Below, in pieces: positions 22,601-34,500 of a stretch of 64,000 nucleotides of DNA. The number at the start of each line of letters is the position of its first letter. The first letter of the stretch is position 1. Source of the stretch: Paulinella micropora. Its lineage: Eukaryota; Cercozoa; Imbricatea; Euglyphida; Paulinellidae. The translations under genes were made by a program, and so were the position numbers. The notes under the pieces are model-generated. The model did not search any database. It had not been told where the DNA came from and saw nothing but the letters and a program-made list of their open reading frames with translations. The stretch lies in NCBI GenBank assembly GCA_019918135.1, contig WBZZ01006016.1:1-64000 (forward strand), written 5' to 3'.

Positions 22601-25600
22601 TAAAAAGAAATACTTGACAAAGTTTTAATCTTCGGCACTGAAAACTAAGAGAGGAAGGGAGCGGGGAGGATCAATCTGTCTCTCCCCCCCCTCCCCCGTC
22701 GGTAAGAGGGAAGGGAGGAGGGCGCCCGGCACGGGGAAGGGGGTTGGTGTTTGCAGCTTCTGCGCCCTTTCCCCCCCCCTCACCCCCTGCTCCTTGAGCC
22801 CCCTGGACTTGGGGGAGGGAAGAGAGGAGGGGTGGCAGAAAAGATCCGAGGATACAGGGGGGGGGTGCCCCCTCACCATAAGCTCAATGGAATCATCTTA
22901 GTTTTGTTGCAATTCTGCCCCCTGCTCTTTGAGCCCCCCCGGGCTCAGGGGGATGGGAAGGAGTAGAGGGGAGAGAAGAAGAGGCAAGGGAAGGGGGGGG
23001 AAGAGCACGAATTATCTAGTCCCCCGTCTGAGAGCAGAGAGCGGGAGAGGGAAAGGGGAGGGTAGGGGCGCGCTTTGCCGGTGTACAAGAAAAAACCACG
23101 CGAGAAAAAATTACTGACAAAATTTTAATCTTGGCACTGAGAACTAAGAGAGGGAGAGAGAAGGGGCGGGGGAGGATCAAGCACGATCTGTCTTTGCCCC
23201 CCCCCCTTCCGTCTGAGAACGTGTACAGGGAGGGGGCGGGGTTTGCTCTCCCCCCCTCTCGTCCCTCTGTCCCCTTATCCCCTGCTATCCCCCCCTCCCC
23301 TCGTCCCTTGTTTGCGCGTGCAAACGTGTTCCAAAAAAAAAATTCTTTTCCACTTTTCATATTCCTGCAGATATTTCCGCAGATCTTGCGCACCGTGCTC
23401 CGGCACGATCCTGCGCGGATGGATGGGCGGTGGTCAATGTGTTAGGAGGACAAAAAGCCTCACTATCCAGACGGCGTCCTGTCCGTGCCATGGCTCGGCC
23501 ACCGTGCGCAAGGTCAGAGGGAAGAGGCAGGGGCGCGCTAAGAACGTACACAAAAGAAATTAAAAAGAAATCCCTGACAAAGTTTTAATATTTGCATTGA
23601 GAACAGGGAGAGGGAAAGGGCAGGGGCCGCGCCAAGAAAATGTAATTTACGCTGAATTAAAGCTCGACAAAGTCTTACACTTGACACTGAGAATTAGGAG
23701 ATGGAGAGAATTGACGCTGAATTAAAGCTCGACAAGGCATTGCACTTGACATTTGCAACGGCACCCTCAGGCTGCCGCAGCATCCGGCCCACGTCATATT
23801 TCTGCGGTAGCCTATATTAGAACCCCGGCCGGCACCGTCTGTGCTCTACTCGCGCGCCAAGAGAGTACGAAAAAGAATACGCTGAATTAAAGCTCGACGG
23901 TCGTGCACGTGGGCACTGAAAACTAGGAGCAGAGCACCGTGCTCCAGCACGACCTGCAGCGAATGGATGGGCGGTGGTCAATGTGCCAGGGGGACAAGAG
24001 CCCCTCCCCCCCCCCCTGCTCCTTGAGCCCCCTGGGCTCAGGGGAGGGAAGGGTGGCAGAAAGGATTTGAGGATATGGGGGGGGGGGTGCCCCCCGCCAT
24101 GGCCTCAATGGAATCTTCTTAGTTTTGTTGCAATTCTGGCCCCCTGCTCTTTGAGCCCCCCGGGCTCAGGGGGATAGGAGGGAGTAGAGGGGAAAGAAGA
24201 AGAGGCAGGGGAAGGGGGGGAGAGCACGAATTGTCTAGTCCCTCATCTGAGGATCGGGAGCTGGAGAGGGAAAGGGGGAGGGTAGGGGCGCGCTTCGCCG
24301 GTGTACAAGAAAAAACCACGCGAGAAAAAATTACTGAAAGAAACAATTTTAATCTTGGCACTGAGAACGTGTACAGGGAGGGGCGGGGTGTGCTCCCCCC
24401 TCCCCGTCCCTCTCGTCCCTCTGTTCCCCCTTGTCCCCTGCTATCCCCCCCCCCTCGTCCCTCCTCAGAGTGCGTGCAAACGCGTTCCAAAAAAAAACTT
24501 TCTTTTCCACTTTTCATATTCCCGCAGATATTTCCGCAGATCTTGCGCACCGTGCCCCGGCACGACCCTGCGGCGGATGGATGGCGGTGGTCAATGTGCT
24601 AGGAGGACAAAAGCCTCACTACCCAGACGGCGTCCTGTCCGTGCCATGGCTCGGCCACTGTGCGCAAGGTCAGAAAAATATGAAAAGAGGAAAAAAAAAT
24701 TGTTGCCCGACAACAAAGGGCACAGACGGGGGAAAGAAGGGGGGGGGGGGAGGAAGGGGAAGGGATGAAGAGGAAGGGAGGAAGAAGGGGGCGGGGTGTG
24801 CTTCCTCCCCCCCCCCCCCCCGGTCCTTTCTCACTGAGAATCGGGAGCGGGAGCGGGAGGGCAGGGGCGCGCTAAGAAATGTACAAAAAAAAATTAGAAA
24901 AATCCCTGACAAAGTTTTAATCTTGGCACTGGGGACCAAGAGAGGGAGAGGGAAAGGGGAGGGACAGGGGGAGTGGGCGCCAAGAAAGTGCAAGAAAAGT
25001 CCACGCTGAATTAAAACTCGACAAGGTCTTACACTTGAGACTGAGAATGAGGAGATGGAGAGAATTGACGCTGAATTAAAGCTCGACAAGGCATTGCACT
25101 TGACATTTGCTGCGGCAGCCTGAGATTTGCAACGGCACCCTCAGGCTTCCGCAGCATCCGGTCCACGTCATGTTGCTGCGGTAGCCTATGTTAGAACCCT
25201 GGCCGGAACCGTCTGTGCTCTGCTCGCGCGCCAAGAGAGTACGAAAAAGAATACGCTGAATTAAAGCTCGACGTCGTACACTTGGGCACTGAAAACTAGG
25301 AGCGGAGCACCGTGCTCCAGCACGACCCTGCGGCGAATGGATGGCGCGGTGGTCAATGTGCCAGGAGGACAAGGGCCTCACTACCCCGACGGCGTCCTGT
25401 CCGTGCCATGGCTCGGCCACCGTGCGCAAGGTCAGAGAAATATGAAAGGAGGGGAAGGGGTTAGTGGAGGCGTTGCATGTATTTATTTCTTTTGTAGCTT
25501 CTGCGCCCTGCCCCTCCCCCTCCCCCCTGCTCCTTGAGTCCCCCGGGCTCAGGGGAGGGAAGAGGGAAGGGTGGCAGAAAGGATTTGAGGATACAGGGGA

Positions 25601-27116
25601 GTGCCCCCCGCCATGGGCTCAGTGGAATCTTCTTAGCTTTGTTGCAATTCTGCCCCCTGCTCTTTGAGCCCCCCGGGCTCAGGGGGATAGAAGGGAGTAG
25701 AGGGGGAAAAAGAAGAGGCAGGGGAAGGGGGGGAGAGCACGAATTGTCTAGTCCTCGTCTGAGGATCGGGAGCTGGAGAGGGAAAGGGGAGGGTAGGGGC
25801 GCGCTTCGCCGGTGTACAAGAAAAAACCACGCGAGAAAAAATTACTGAAAGAAAAAAATTTCATCTTCGCACTGAGAACGTGTACAGGGAGGGGCGGGGT
25901 GTGCTCTCCCTCCCCGTCCTCCCTCTCGTCCCTCTGTTCCCCTTATCCCCCTGCTATCCCCCCCCCCCTCCCCTCGTCCCTTGTTTGCGCGTGCAAACGC
26001 GTTCCGAAGAAAATTTTATTTTCCACTTTTCATATTCCAGCAGATATTTTCGCAGATCTTGCGCACCGTGCTCAAGCACGACCCTGCGGCGGATGGATGG
26101 GCGGTGGTCAATGTGCTAGGGGGACAAGAGCCTCAACATCCCGACGGCGTCCTGTCCGTGACATGGCTCGGCCACTGTGCGCAAGGTCAGAAAAATATGA
26201 AAAGAGGAAAAATAAATTTGCCCGACAACAAAGGGAACAGACGGGAAGGAAAAAGGGGAGCGGAAGCGGGAAAGGGAGGGCAGGGGCGCGCCAAGAAAAA
26301 TCACGCTGAATTAAAACTCGACAAGGCATTACACTTGACACTTGCAACGGCACCCTCAGGCTGCCGCGGCATCCGGCCCACGTCATGTTGCTGCGGTAGC
26401 CTATGCTAGAACCTTAGCCGGCATCGTCTGTGCTCGCGCGCCAAGAGAATGCTAGAAAGACAAAAGCCTCGCTACCCAGACGGCGTCCTGTCCGTGCCAT
26501 GGCTCAGCCACCGTGCGCAGGGTCAGGAAAATATGAAAAGAGGAAAAGAATTTTTTTTGCCCGACAACAAAGGGAACAGACGAGGGGGAGGGAGGGGCAG
26601 GGACGCGCTAAGAACGTACAAGAAAAAGATAATAAGAAAATCCCAGACAAAGTTTTTAATCTTGGCGCTGAGAACTAGGAGAGAACGGGGAGCGGGCGAG
26701 GGAAGAGAGTGGGGGCCTAGTGGAGGCGTTTTATGTATTTATTTCTTTTTTAGCTTCTGCGCCCTTCCCCTCCCCCTGCTCCTTGAGCCCCCTGGGCTCA
26801 GGGGAGGTTGGCAGAAAGGATTTCTGGATACGGAGGGGGGGATGGAGTAGAGGGGCGCGCTTCGCCGGTGTACAAGAAAAGTCCACGCTGAATTAAAGCT
26901 CGACAAGGCATTGCACTTGACATTTGCAACGGCACCCCTCAGGCTGCCGCAGCATCCGGCCTACGTCATGTCGCTGCGGTAGCCCGAGCCATGAACCCTG
27001 GCCGGCACCGTCTGTGCTCTACTCGCGCGCCAAGAGAGTGCGAAAAAGAATACGTTGAATTAAAGCTTGACGGTCTTACACTCAGGGGCACCGTGCTTCC
27101 AGCACGACCCTGTGGC

Positions 27117-27468
27117 GCCTCCGGAACGGCCCCAGCTAAATTTGGCGCTAAATTGTGCCGTCCGGAGGTAGGGTGCGCCCGCCAGGGTCCAGCCGGGCAG
27201 TACGTCTTAGCTTTCCCGGGGAAACGGCCGTAAGCGCCAAATTGGCGCCAAAATCTACTTGCGCAACAAGAAAATCCCACACAGACGCTCGGCTGGGCCG
27301 CCCCAGCCGAGACCTCACGGCGGCCCTCCCTCTCACTCTCGTCGCCCCTCTAACTTTCGTCGCCCCTCTAGGGAAGGTGAGAGGGCCGAAAAACATTTTC
27401 GTGTGAGAGTAAAAAGCCCGCGGGGTTTCTCCCCGCGGGAAAACGTCCGATTTCTCCGCTAGCCTCGT
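27117..27468. repeat. Family A array 4 (shortened unit)
   Basis: One family A unit with only two minisatellite copies. A palindromic CCGCCCCAGCCGAGACCTCACGGCGG-type joint near 27300 (described, not quoted in full elsewhere) suggests an internal rearrangement. Confidence 0.8.
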
Positions 27469-28130
27469 CCCTCCTCAGAGTGCGTACAAACGCGTTCCAA
27501 AAGAAATTGTTGCTTGCCACTTTTCATATTCCAGCAGATATTTCCGCATATCCTTGCAGAGGGGAGCAGCAGGAGCGCGCCAAGAAAGTACGAAAAAGAC
27601 CACGCTGAATTAAAGCTTGACAGGGCATTACACTTGACACTTGCCACGGCACCCTGGGGCTGCCGCAGCATCCAGCCCACGTCATATTGCTGCGGTAGCC
27701 TATAGTTACAACCCTGGCAAACACCGTCTGTGCTCTGCTCGCGCGCCAAGGGAGTGCAAAAAAGAATACGCTAAATTAAAGCTCGACGGTCTTGCACTTG
27801 GGGCACGACCCTGCGGAGGATGGATGGGCGGGGGTCAACGTGCTAGGAGGAAAAAAGCCTCGCTAACCCGACGACGGCGTCCTGTCCGTGCGCCAGGTCA
27901 GGAAAATATGAAGAATGGGAATAATTTTTTTTGCCTGACACCAAAGGGAACAGACGGGGTAAGGAGAAAGAAAGGGAGAGAGCAAAGAAAAGGGCAAGAG
28001 GGTTGCCTCCCCCCTGGTCCTCCAGGCACACGCGCAAAAAAAGGGGGAGACTATTCTAAGGCTTGCTAGGCTAAAGAAAAAAAGCAGTCGGTGGAAAAAA
28101 AAGCAGGGGAACGCAAACCAGAGAACGGCC

Positions 28131-28358
28131 ATGGCTCCGGTGCCGGAGGACGCTGGCTCGCACGAGCCGGATTCTGCCCCGGGCTCTGAAATGAATTCTA
28201 AATTAGCAAAAGAGCCGGCTCGGAAACCATTCCGGATTGGATTGAAATCTAGGACTCCAGGCAAACCTCCCAGAGACCGACAGGCAGCTGGGAAGAGAGA
28301 AAGAGCAGCACGCGGCACATCCTCTTCCCTCCTCAGAGCGGGGGGCAAGAATAAGTAA
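28131..28358 (+). CDS. MDSGAG-family related small frame
   Basis: A 75-residue frame starting MAPVPEDAGSHEPDSAPGSE. The 5' flank (GGCTTGCTAGGCTAAAG and a purine run) and the first bases after the ATG match the gene at 14446, but in a shifted register, so the proteins differ. The 3' part encodes KPFRIGLKSR through tail K. It is probably a decayed or re-read member of that family, not an independent protein. Confidence 0.3.
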   Translation: MAPVPEDAGSHEPDSAPGSEMNSKLAKEPARKPFRIGLKSRTPGKPPRDRQAAGKRERAARGTSSSLLRAGGKNK

Positions 28359-29490
28359 ACTTTCTTTGGAGCCTACCGATGGGGGGGGGGGGGCGCCCCC
28401 CCCCTTACCTCTTTCTTTCTTCCCTCTCTCTGAGCCCCCTGAGCCCGGGGGGCTCAAGGCGCGGGGAAAGGGGGAACGGGAGGGAGGGGAGGAGGGTAAG
28501 GGCGCCAAGAGAGTGCGAAAAAGAATGCGCTGAATTAAAGCTCGACGGTCGTACACTCGAGGCACTGAAAATTAAGAGCAGAGCACCGTGCTCTAGCACG
28601 ACCTGCGGCGAATGGATGGGCGGTGGTCAATCTTTCAGGAGGACAAGGACCTCACTACCCCGAAAGTATCCTGTCCGTGCCATGGCTCGACCTCCGTGCG
28701 CAAGGTCAGAAAAATATGAAAAGATCTGCGGAATTTTTTTCTTTGTCCAACAACAAAGGGAACAGACGGGGGAAGAAGAGAAAGGGGAGGAACAAGGGGG
28801 GGGGATGTGCTTTTCCCCCGCCTCCCGACTGTCTGAGAATTGGGAGGGCAGGGGCGCGCTAAGAAATGTACAAAAATTAAAAAATCCCTGACAAAGTTTT
28901 AATCTTAGCACTGAGAATCAAGAGGGGAAGGGGCCGGGGAGGATTAATCTATCTCCCCCCCCCCCGTCGGTAAGAGGGGAAAGAGAAAGGCGCCCGGCAT
29001 AGGGGGGGGGGGAGAGCACGAATTGTCTTAGTTCCCCGTCTGAGAACAGGGAGTGGGAGAGAAAAGGGAGAGGGTAGGGGCGCGAGGGGAGAAGGAAAGG
29101 GAAGGGACAGGGGGAGCAGGGGCGCTAAGAAAGTGCAAGAAAAGTCCACGCTGAATTAAAACTCGACATAGTCTTACACTTGACACTTGCAACGTTGCAG
29201 CATCCGGCCCACTCGACGGTCTTACACTTGGGGCACTGAAAACTAGGAGCAGATCACCGCGCTCCAGCTCGACACTGCGGAGGATGGATGCGCGATGGTC
29301 AATGTGCCAGAACAAAAGCCCCGGCGGGCCCGACAGCGTCTGTCCGTGCCATGGCTCGGCCATCATCGTGCGCAAGATCCGCGGAAATATGAAAAAAGGA
29401 AAAATTTTCCTTTGGTCTGACAACAAAGGAAACAGACGAGGGGGAAAGAGGAACGGAGAAAGAAAGGGGCGGGATGTGAATCTGTTCTTT
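28359..29490. repeat. Repeat mosaic, gene-free
   Basis: GAGCCC hairpin, core repeat, family B and family C pieces, with polypurine spacers. Ends where an LRR-coding scrap begins. Confidence 0.8.
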
Positions 29491-29700
29491 TGCAGTGGTC
29501 TCAGAGACTTCAAGTTTCTCTCTGTGTTACAGGCGCTGACTGACTTGTCGCTCCAGGGCTGCAAAGTAACTTCCAGCCAACTTGCAACGCCTGAATCTCA
29601 GCTCTAACCAGTCACTGACTGACGAGGCTTTCAAATATTTAGCCAGCTTGGCAGGGCTGCAAACGCTACGTATCGGAAGCTGTCCGGCCTCTCCTCGTCC
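29491..29700 (+). pseudogene. Leucine-rich-repeat scrap
   Basis: Short plus-strand stretches read LQALTDLSLQGCKV and SLTDEAFKYLASLAGLQTL, typical of the cysteine-containing LRRs of F-box proteins. It looks broken (one or more breaks) and is joined on the left to repeat DNA. It is related in type to the LRR genes at 41445, 42607 and 55975. Confidence 0.6.
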
Positions 29701-29766
29701 GGCGACTCCCTTTCCCCCCCCCTCCCCGCTTTTCTTTTCTGTACGGTAGTCTGTCCCCAGGAACGG

Positions 29767-31317
29767 TTAGGCTGGTTGTGGCGACCGGCCTTGGCCCAGC
29801 CGGCCAAAGTCGGTCGCCAGGACCAGCTGCAAGAACTCGAGGCTTACATAGCGCAGCCAAGTACGATGCTGTTCGCTTGGGTTCGGCTTAGCCAAATCAG
29901 AACTCCCCCCCTTTCTTAGACTCAACCGGCCGGACTTCTCTTCCAAAAAGTCATGCGCGAACAGATAGGATGCCTCTGGCCCGATTTTTTGGGCGGAACC
30001 GGCTGATGGGTGCCAAAAGCACAGGCTGCTCGGCCACCAAGCCCTGGCTTTTTCCAGGTACCCGTACAGCGTGCAGAGTGGGCCTATTTTGGTGCTCTCT
30101 AGGTCCGCCCACCACAACGCACACGCCAACAACCAACTAGAATGGCGCGCCCCAGAGCCCAGGAGTTCAGTTTTCAGCCGCGCGTGTGGGAGTGCGGGCA
30201 GAACACGTCTGCCCCTAGACGCTTGCCTTTCCTGCCTCCTAATCCAAGAGCAGCTGTACACGGCCCAGCCGCACACACGGTTGCAGAAGTCTAGCAGGTC
30301 GGTGACTCGCACGGGTTGCTGTTCCAGGCTTATCTTCGTGCTTCGTAAGTAGGGACAGCCCTCAACAGAAAGTCTTTGGGACTGTGGCTCAAACTTCAGT
30401 ATCGCCAGGCGTTGGTGGTCAAAGTCGATGGGCCGGAACCGCCCATCGTCGTCTAAAAGCAGGTTCCATTCCGCCAAGTCCCAGTACAGAATGCGGGCCT
30501 CCGCCAACGTGTGTAAAAAAACCTGCAGGCCCTTTAGCAACTGGTTCCAAATCTCAGCATTGGCCGCAAGCGACGTCTGGAAACTGGCGTGATTGCTTGG
30601 CTCCACTCCGGCGTAAGGCATACAATACCAATAGTCGAGTGAATCTGTCTTCGTCCTAACAGCCAACACGCGTTCTACCCCGGGCACCAAATCATTGGTG
30701 ATGGTGTGCAAATGTGCCTGTACTGCCGCGTCCAACAGTAGGTCTTTGGATTTTTTGAAGACGTGCCACTGGCCACTAGCCGCGCTAGTGCCCTTAGGGT
30801 AAGCGATGAAGACATCTTCGTCAAACCACCTTGGCGCCCAGACCTCCCGGAAACGTTGGAAGACTCCGAAGTCGCAGGTTTTTATTTTCATCTTGAGACA
30901 AAAGTCTGTTCTTTGGTACAGGTCCGGCTCTTCGTCTGACAGTTGTTCTGGCTCTCCGTCAGACAGTGGTTCTGGCCCTTCGTCAGACAGTGGTTCTGGC
31001 GGTTTCTTTTTCTCGGTCTGCTCTGTGTCGTCTTTCACAGTGTGCACATAGTCCGTCGGCGGCTGCAATCTTAGACAAGTTCCCTCCTCCTCCTCGTTGT
31101 AACACCATTCCAGCGCGGACAGCACCTCGTCGTTGCGCTTATTTTCTTTCTCTAGCGCCCTTTTCAAGTGCTGCCAGCAATCTATCAGGTCGCCGGGCCG
31201 GTGATGGCGTGCGCAGAAGGCCGCGCGGGGGCCTAGGGGCGAGGTCTTGGGCTTGGCCAGGCTTTGGTTGCCTGCTGGTGAATGTGAGTGTTTTGGCTTT
31301 TTTCGGCTGCGGGGCAT
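29767..31317 (-). CDS. Protein-kinase-like protein
   Basis: A 516-residue protein from a clear ATG. The N-terminal 125 residues are basic, then acidic with EPLSDEGPEPLSDGEPEQLS repeats. The kinase-like part follows: an AAVQAHLH helix after FKKSKDLLL near residue 186 (candidate ATP-site Lys), a catalytic loop YWDLAEWNLLLD near 277 (Asp and Asn spaced as in HRDxxxxN), and PIDFDHQ near 298 in the DFG position. The catalytic Asp, Asn and metal-binding Asp are all present, so activity on protein or a small substrate is possible. The C-terminal 200 residues match no known domain that I recognise. It is divergently arranged with the glycoprotein gene, with 217 bp between their starts that may be a shared promoter region. 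Kinase-fold proteins of this divergent type are common in giant viruses. Confidence 0.75.
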   Translation of the reverse strand: MPRSRKKPKHSHSPAGNQSLAKPKTSPLGPRAAFCARHHRPGDLIDCWQHLKRALEKENKRNDEVLSALEWCYNEEEEGTCLRLQPPTDYVHTVKDDTEQTEKKKPPEPLSDEGPEPLSDGEPEQLSDEEPDLYQRTDFCLKMKIKTCDFGVFQRFREVWAPRWFDEDVFIAYPKGTSAASGQWHVFKKSKDLLLDAAVQAHLHTITNDLVPGVERVLAVRTKTDSLDYWYCMPYAGVEPSNHASFQTSLAANAEIWNQLLKGLQVFLHTLAEARILYWDLAEWNLLLDDDGRFRPIDFDHQRLAILKFEPQSQRLSVEGCPYLRSTKISLEQQPVRVTDLLDFCNRVCGWAVYSCSWIRRQERQASRGRRVLPALPHARLKTELLGSGARHSSWLLACALWWADLESTKIGPLCTLYGYLEKARAWWPSSLCFWHPSAGSAQKIGPEASYLFAHDFLEEKSGRLSLRKGGSSDLAKPNPSEQHRTWLRYVSLEFLQLVLATDFGRLGQGRSPQPA

Positions 31318-31534
31318 TCCTCTTTTACTACTTCTACCTTCCTTTCTTTTGCCTTCTCTCCTTTTTTCTTTCGCTGTGCACTCAACAAAAGACGGGGGGA
31401 CGCCTCACCCCGCGCGGCAAGGAAGGTAAAGGAGAGGGGGGGGGGGGGAAGAAGGAGGAGAGGTAGTGAGCTAGCTATAGACGCCAAAGTTGCCTCAATA
31501 AAAAACTAACAAGCCAGAAAGGGGCGTGGATCGG
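31318..31534. promoter_or_regulatory. Divergent intergenic region between kinase and glycoprotein genes
   Basis: 217 bp between two start codons that point away from each other. It contains a C/T-rich part near the kinase, a poly-G tract at about 31436-31450 and an AT-rich AATAAAAAACTAAC just before the glycoprotein start. Promoter function is inferred from arrangement only. Confidence 0.4.
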
Positions 31535-34500
31535 ATGATGCAATGGTGCTGGATCCTGCTCGCTATTGCCGTCGTAAGCCTGGCGGATCAGCTCGGGGGG
31601 CTGACGAGCAAGGTCTCCTGGCGCGTGAATCTCGACTTGACGACGGGCTACAGTGGGTGGTCGCGAGAATTTGCCACAGTCCCGTTAGGCAGCAACAATT
31701 ACTGCCGCGAATGGCTGCCCAACACAGAACCCCTGGATAGCCTGCTGCGGGTTAGGCAGCTGGTGTGGTGTAGCTCCAACCCGCAGGTGCTGTATGGCGA
31801 CGCGTGCCCCGTGCCCAGGTCCGACGCGGAGGCGTACTCCCTGCTCTGTTCGCCGCTGGACCTGCAACAGCTGCAGGCCGAGCGACCGAACCCACTGGGC
31901 TGGAGGCTGGGGCCGGCGGGCCGCCGTCGGGACTCGGCCTGGGGCTGGCTCGCCAGCGACGTAGAGCTAGTCGCCAGGCGCTGGCTGACGCCCAACCTGA
32001 CCCGCCTCGAACAACTGTTCACGGCCCGCCCGGGTCAGGCGCTGGCGCTAGCCTCTTGGGGGATGGGTGCAGTGCTAGCCCAAACCAACAAACAGAACTG
32101 GTTCGCGGTCGTGTGCGGCCTGGAGCCTTCGCCCCCCTCATCGGCCGCGGGTTTGCCCGCGTGGCGCTACTGCTGTCACAATTACAGCAATGTGAACGTG
32201 TCCACGCTCGCGGCGACCCACACTGTCGAGTGCCTGGACGTACCGCCCAGGCTGCTCCTGAGCGGCAGCAGCGACTCCTTCGCAGGCCCCGAGCCCTGCG
32301 AAGCCGCGCGTTCGGCCATCGTGCTGTGCAGCAACGCGCACGCTCCGCAGCCTTGGCTCGTGAACTCCATGCCCGACGCCTCGGCCGCCGGCAGGCTCTG
32401 CAGCGTGTACTGCCGCTGGCCGTGCCGCGGAGAGCTGCCGAGCTACGCGGGCTGCGCCGGCACCGGCGAGGGGGCTTGGACGGAGCCGCGCACTGTGTGC
32501 CCGGACAGCGGCATGCTGCGGCTGCGCTCCTGCGACCGGAGCCTGCACGACACGCGCTATTCCCCCTGCAGACCCTACGAGCTAGCGCTGGCGAGGAGGC
32601 CCGCGGGCTCGTGCGCGGCCTGCGCCGGAGCAGAGTTCTGTGCGGCCGGACAACTGGGCTGCCAGTTCGACCGCTGCCGCTGCTGGCTGAACGAGGGGGG
32701 CGCCGCGGGCTGCTGCCCGCGCCACAGCTTCTGCCACGGCCGGGGGCAGCTGTGCGAGCGCGGGCGCTGGCCGGCCGCGCTGAGCGCGGGCGGCGCCGAA
32801 CAGAGCTGGCTAGCAGAACGGCCGTACGCAGTGTGTCTGTGCGACGAGGGCTTCATGGGCGAGCGCTGCGAGGAGCCAGTGCCCCCCGACACCAGCTGCC
32901 ACCTGTCGGCCCGCACGCGCGCGCTCAGTGCCAATGCGCCCTGGGGCTTGCTCTCCCGCAGCCCCAGCCGCACACCCTCGCGCTCACCTACCATCTCGAT
33001 CTCGCCGACGCAATCACCCACGCCAACGCCGTCGGCCTCCCCCGTGCCCCTCCTTGGCCTCGTTTGGCTCTTCCAGGACAAGAACTCTAAACTGTGTATG
33101 TGCACGCAGACTAGCACCTGGGAGTTGTGTCCTACGAACCAAACCGGGTTCCGACGCTGCGCAGCTGGGTTGAGCAATGGCAGTCTTGCGCGTTACGCAG
33201 ACCCTACTAATCCCTTCACATCTCAAATCGACAACGCACTGACCTATGGGGCTAATAGAACAATAAACGGGGTTGAGCAGCGATTATGCCCCCCGGACTC
33301 CTGGCCGACCGCGTTAGTGTGGGGCTCCTCTCCTAGTACTGCCTGGCGGCTTTGGGAAATCGGTAGTCATGGTGGCCAAACCATATATTTTCTACGCCAA
33401 ATGCATGTTTGTGTATCCAATACTACGTTAAAGATCACCTCGACGCCCCGTTCTTGGTGTGTTCACGAGGCCAAGAATAAAGCTGTAGGCAGCGCCGTTA
33501 TGTCTGGGTGGTTCCCAGACACAGGATGGTGCGCTAGTTTCCTGTTGCTACAGGAGAGCCAGCTCGGCAGCCCCAGTGACTCGGCCAGCGCATCGTGCAC
33601 ACCCTCGCCTCTGCCTTCGCCCACGCCTCTAGTCTACGAGGCGCGCTACGGGCCCGTCTACCTGGTGGTCTCGGTTTTTATGACCAACTTGCAACAGGAC
33701 CAAGAAGAGTTGTGGTGGCTCCGGGCACAGGGGCGGGGAACCACTACGCTCACGGTAGTTCAGAGTACCGCCGGCCTGGACCCACGTGCCACCGCCGCCG
33801 GCCTGGCTGACCTGGCCATGCTGGCTACCCTGGAGCCGCACGCAGATCGCGTCCGCTACTCGGTTACGTTCTACAACGAGACCACGCCCTACCAGTGGCA
33901 GAGCGTGCCCGTAGTGGTGAGCGGCAACCGCAGCGGCTGGCAGTTCGAATCCTACCGGCTCGGCCTGGAGCCCCCCGGCTCCGTCAAGTGGTTTACGTTA
34001 CGTCGGGTGTCATTCCCGCAGCCGCGCTGGGTGCAGCCCGGCTATGCTGGGCCCCTGTACAATCTAGTGGCGCCGGACAATTTGCTGTGCGTAGCAGCCA
34101 GCAGCGCCACCGCCACCCTGAGCCTGCAGAGCTGCGGCAACGACGGGACGGAGCTGTACGTGCTGACGCGGTACGCCAGCGCCACCCCAACTCGGACGCC
34201 CACCCCAACGCAAACGCCCACGCGCACTCCCACGCCTACCCCGACTCGGACGCCCAGCAGAACCCCAACCCCCACGCGTACCCCCACGCCCAGTCCCTCT
34301 CGCAGCCTGGTGTACTTCTGGGCTCAAATAGGTCAATCATCTCTTAATTACAAGACGATTATTGTGCCGCACGTAGTAACGTGGTGTCCATCGACTGTGA
34401 CAAAGGCAAACTGGCGCTGGAGCTGCCCGACCTGCCCCGACACTTTTGCTATAGTTTATACTAGTGGCAACTACATCCAGGCCAGGCGCACCGACTCGAC

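Larger units (their letters stand above)
15476..28030. repeat. Longest repeat mosaic, gene-free
   Basis: About 12.5 kb made of the core repeat, families B, C, D, M (CTCAATGGAATCTTCTTAG) and N, GAGCCC hairpins and polypurine or polypyrimidine spacers, nearly all in one orientation. It contains family A arrays at 16077 and 27117 and the hairpin cassette at 18185. Neighbouring blocks are themselves duplicated (for example about 24000-24460 and 25500-25960). No convincing gene was found; the many open frames on both strands are repeats read through. Confidence 0.85.

Noticed and set aside
10591-28030. Dozens of 60-150 codon frames such as those containing AMARTGRR or PWHGQDAV
   Set aside because: The same peptides recur wherever family B or D recurs, on both strands and in several frames, and they change at indels. 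They are repeat read-through, not genes.
31526-31534. GTG at 31526 as the glycoprotein start
   Set aside because: An ATG (31535) follows three codons later and leads straight into a signal peptide; a GTG start is unlikely in this eukaryotic setting.
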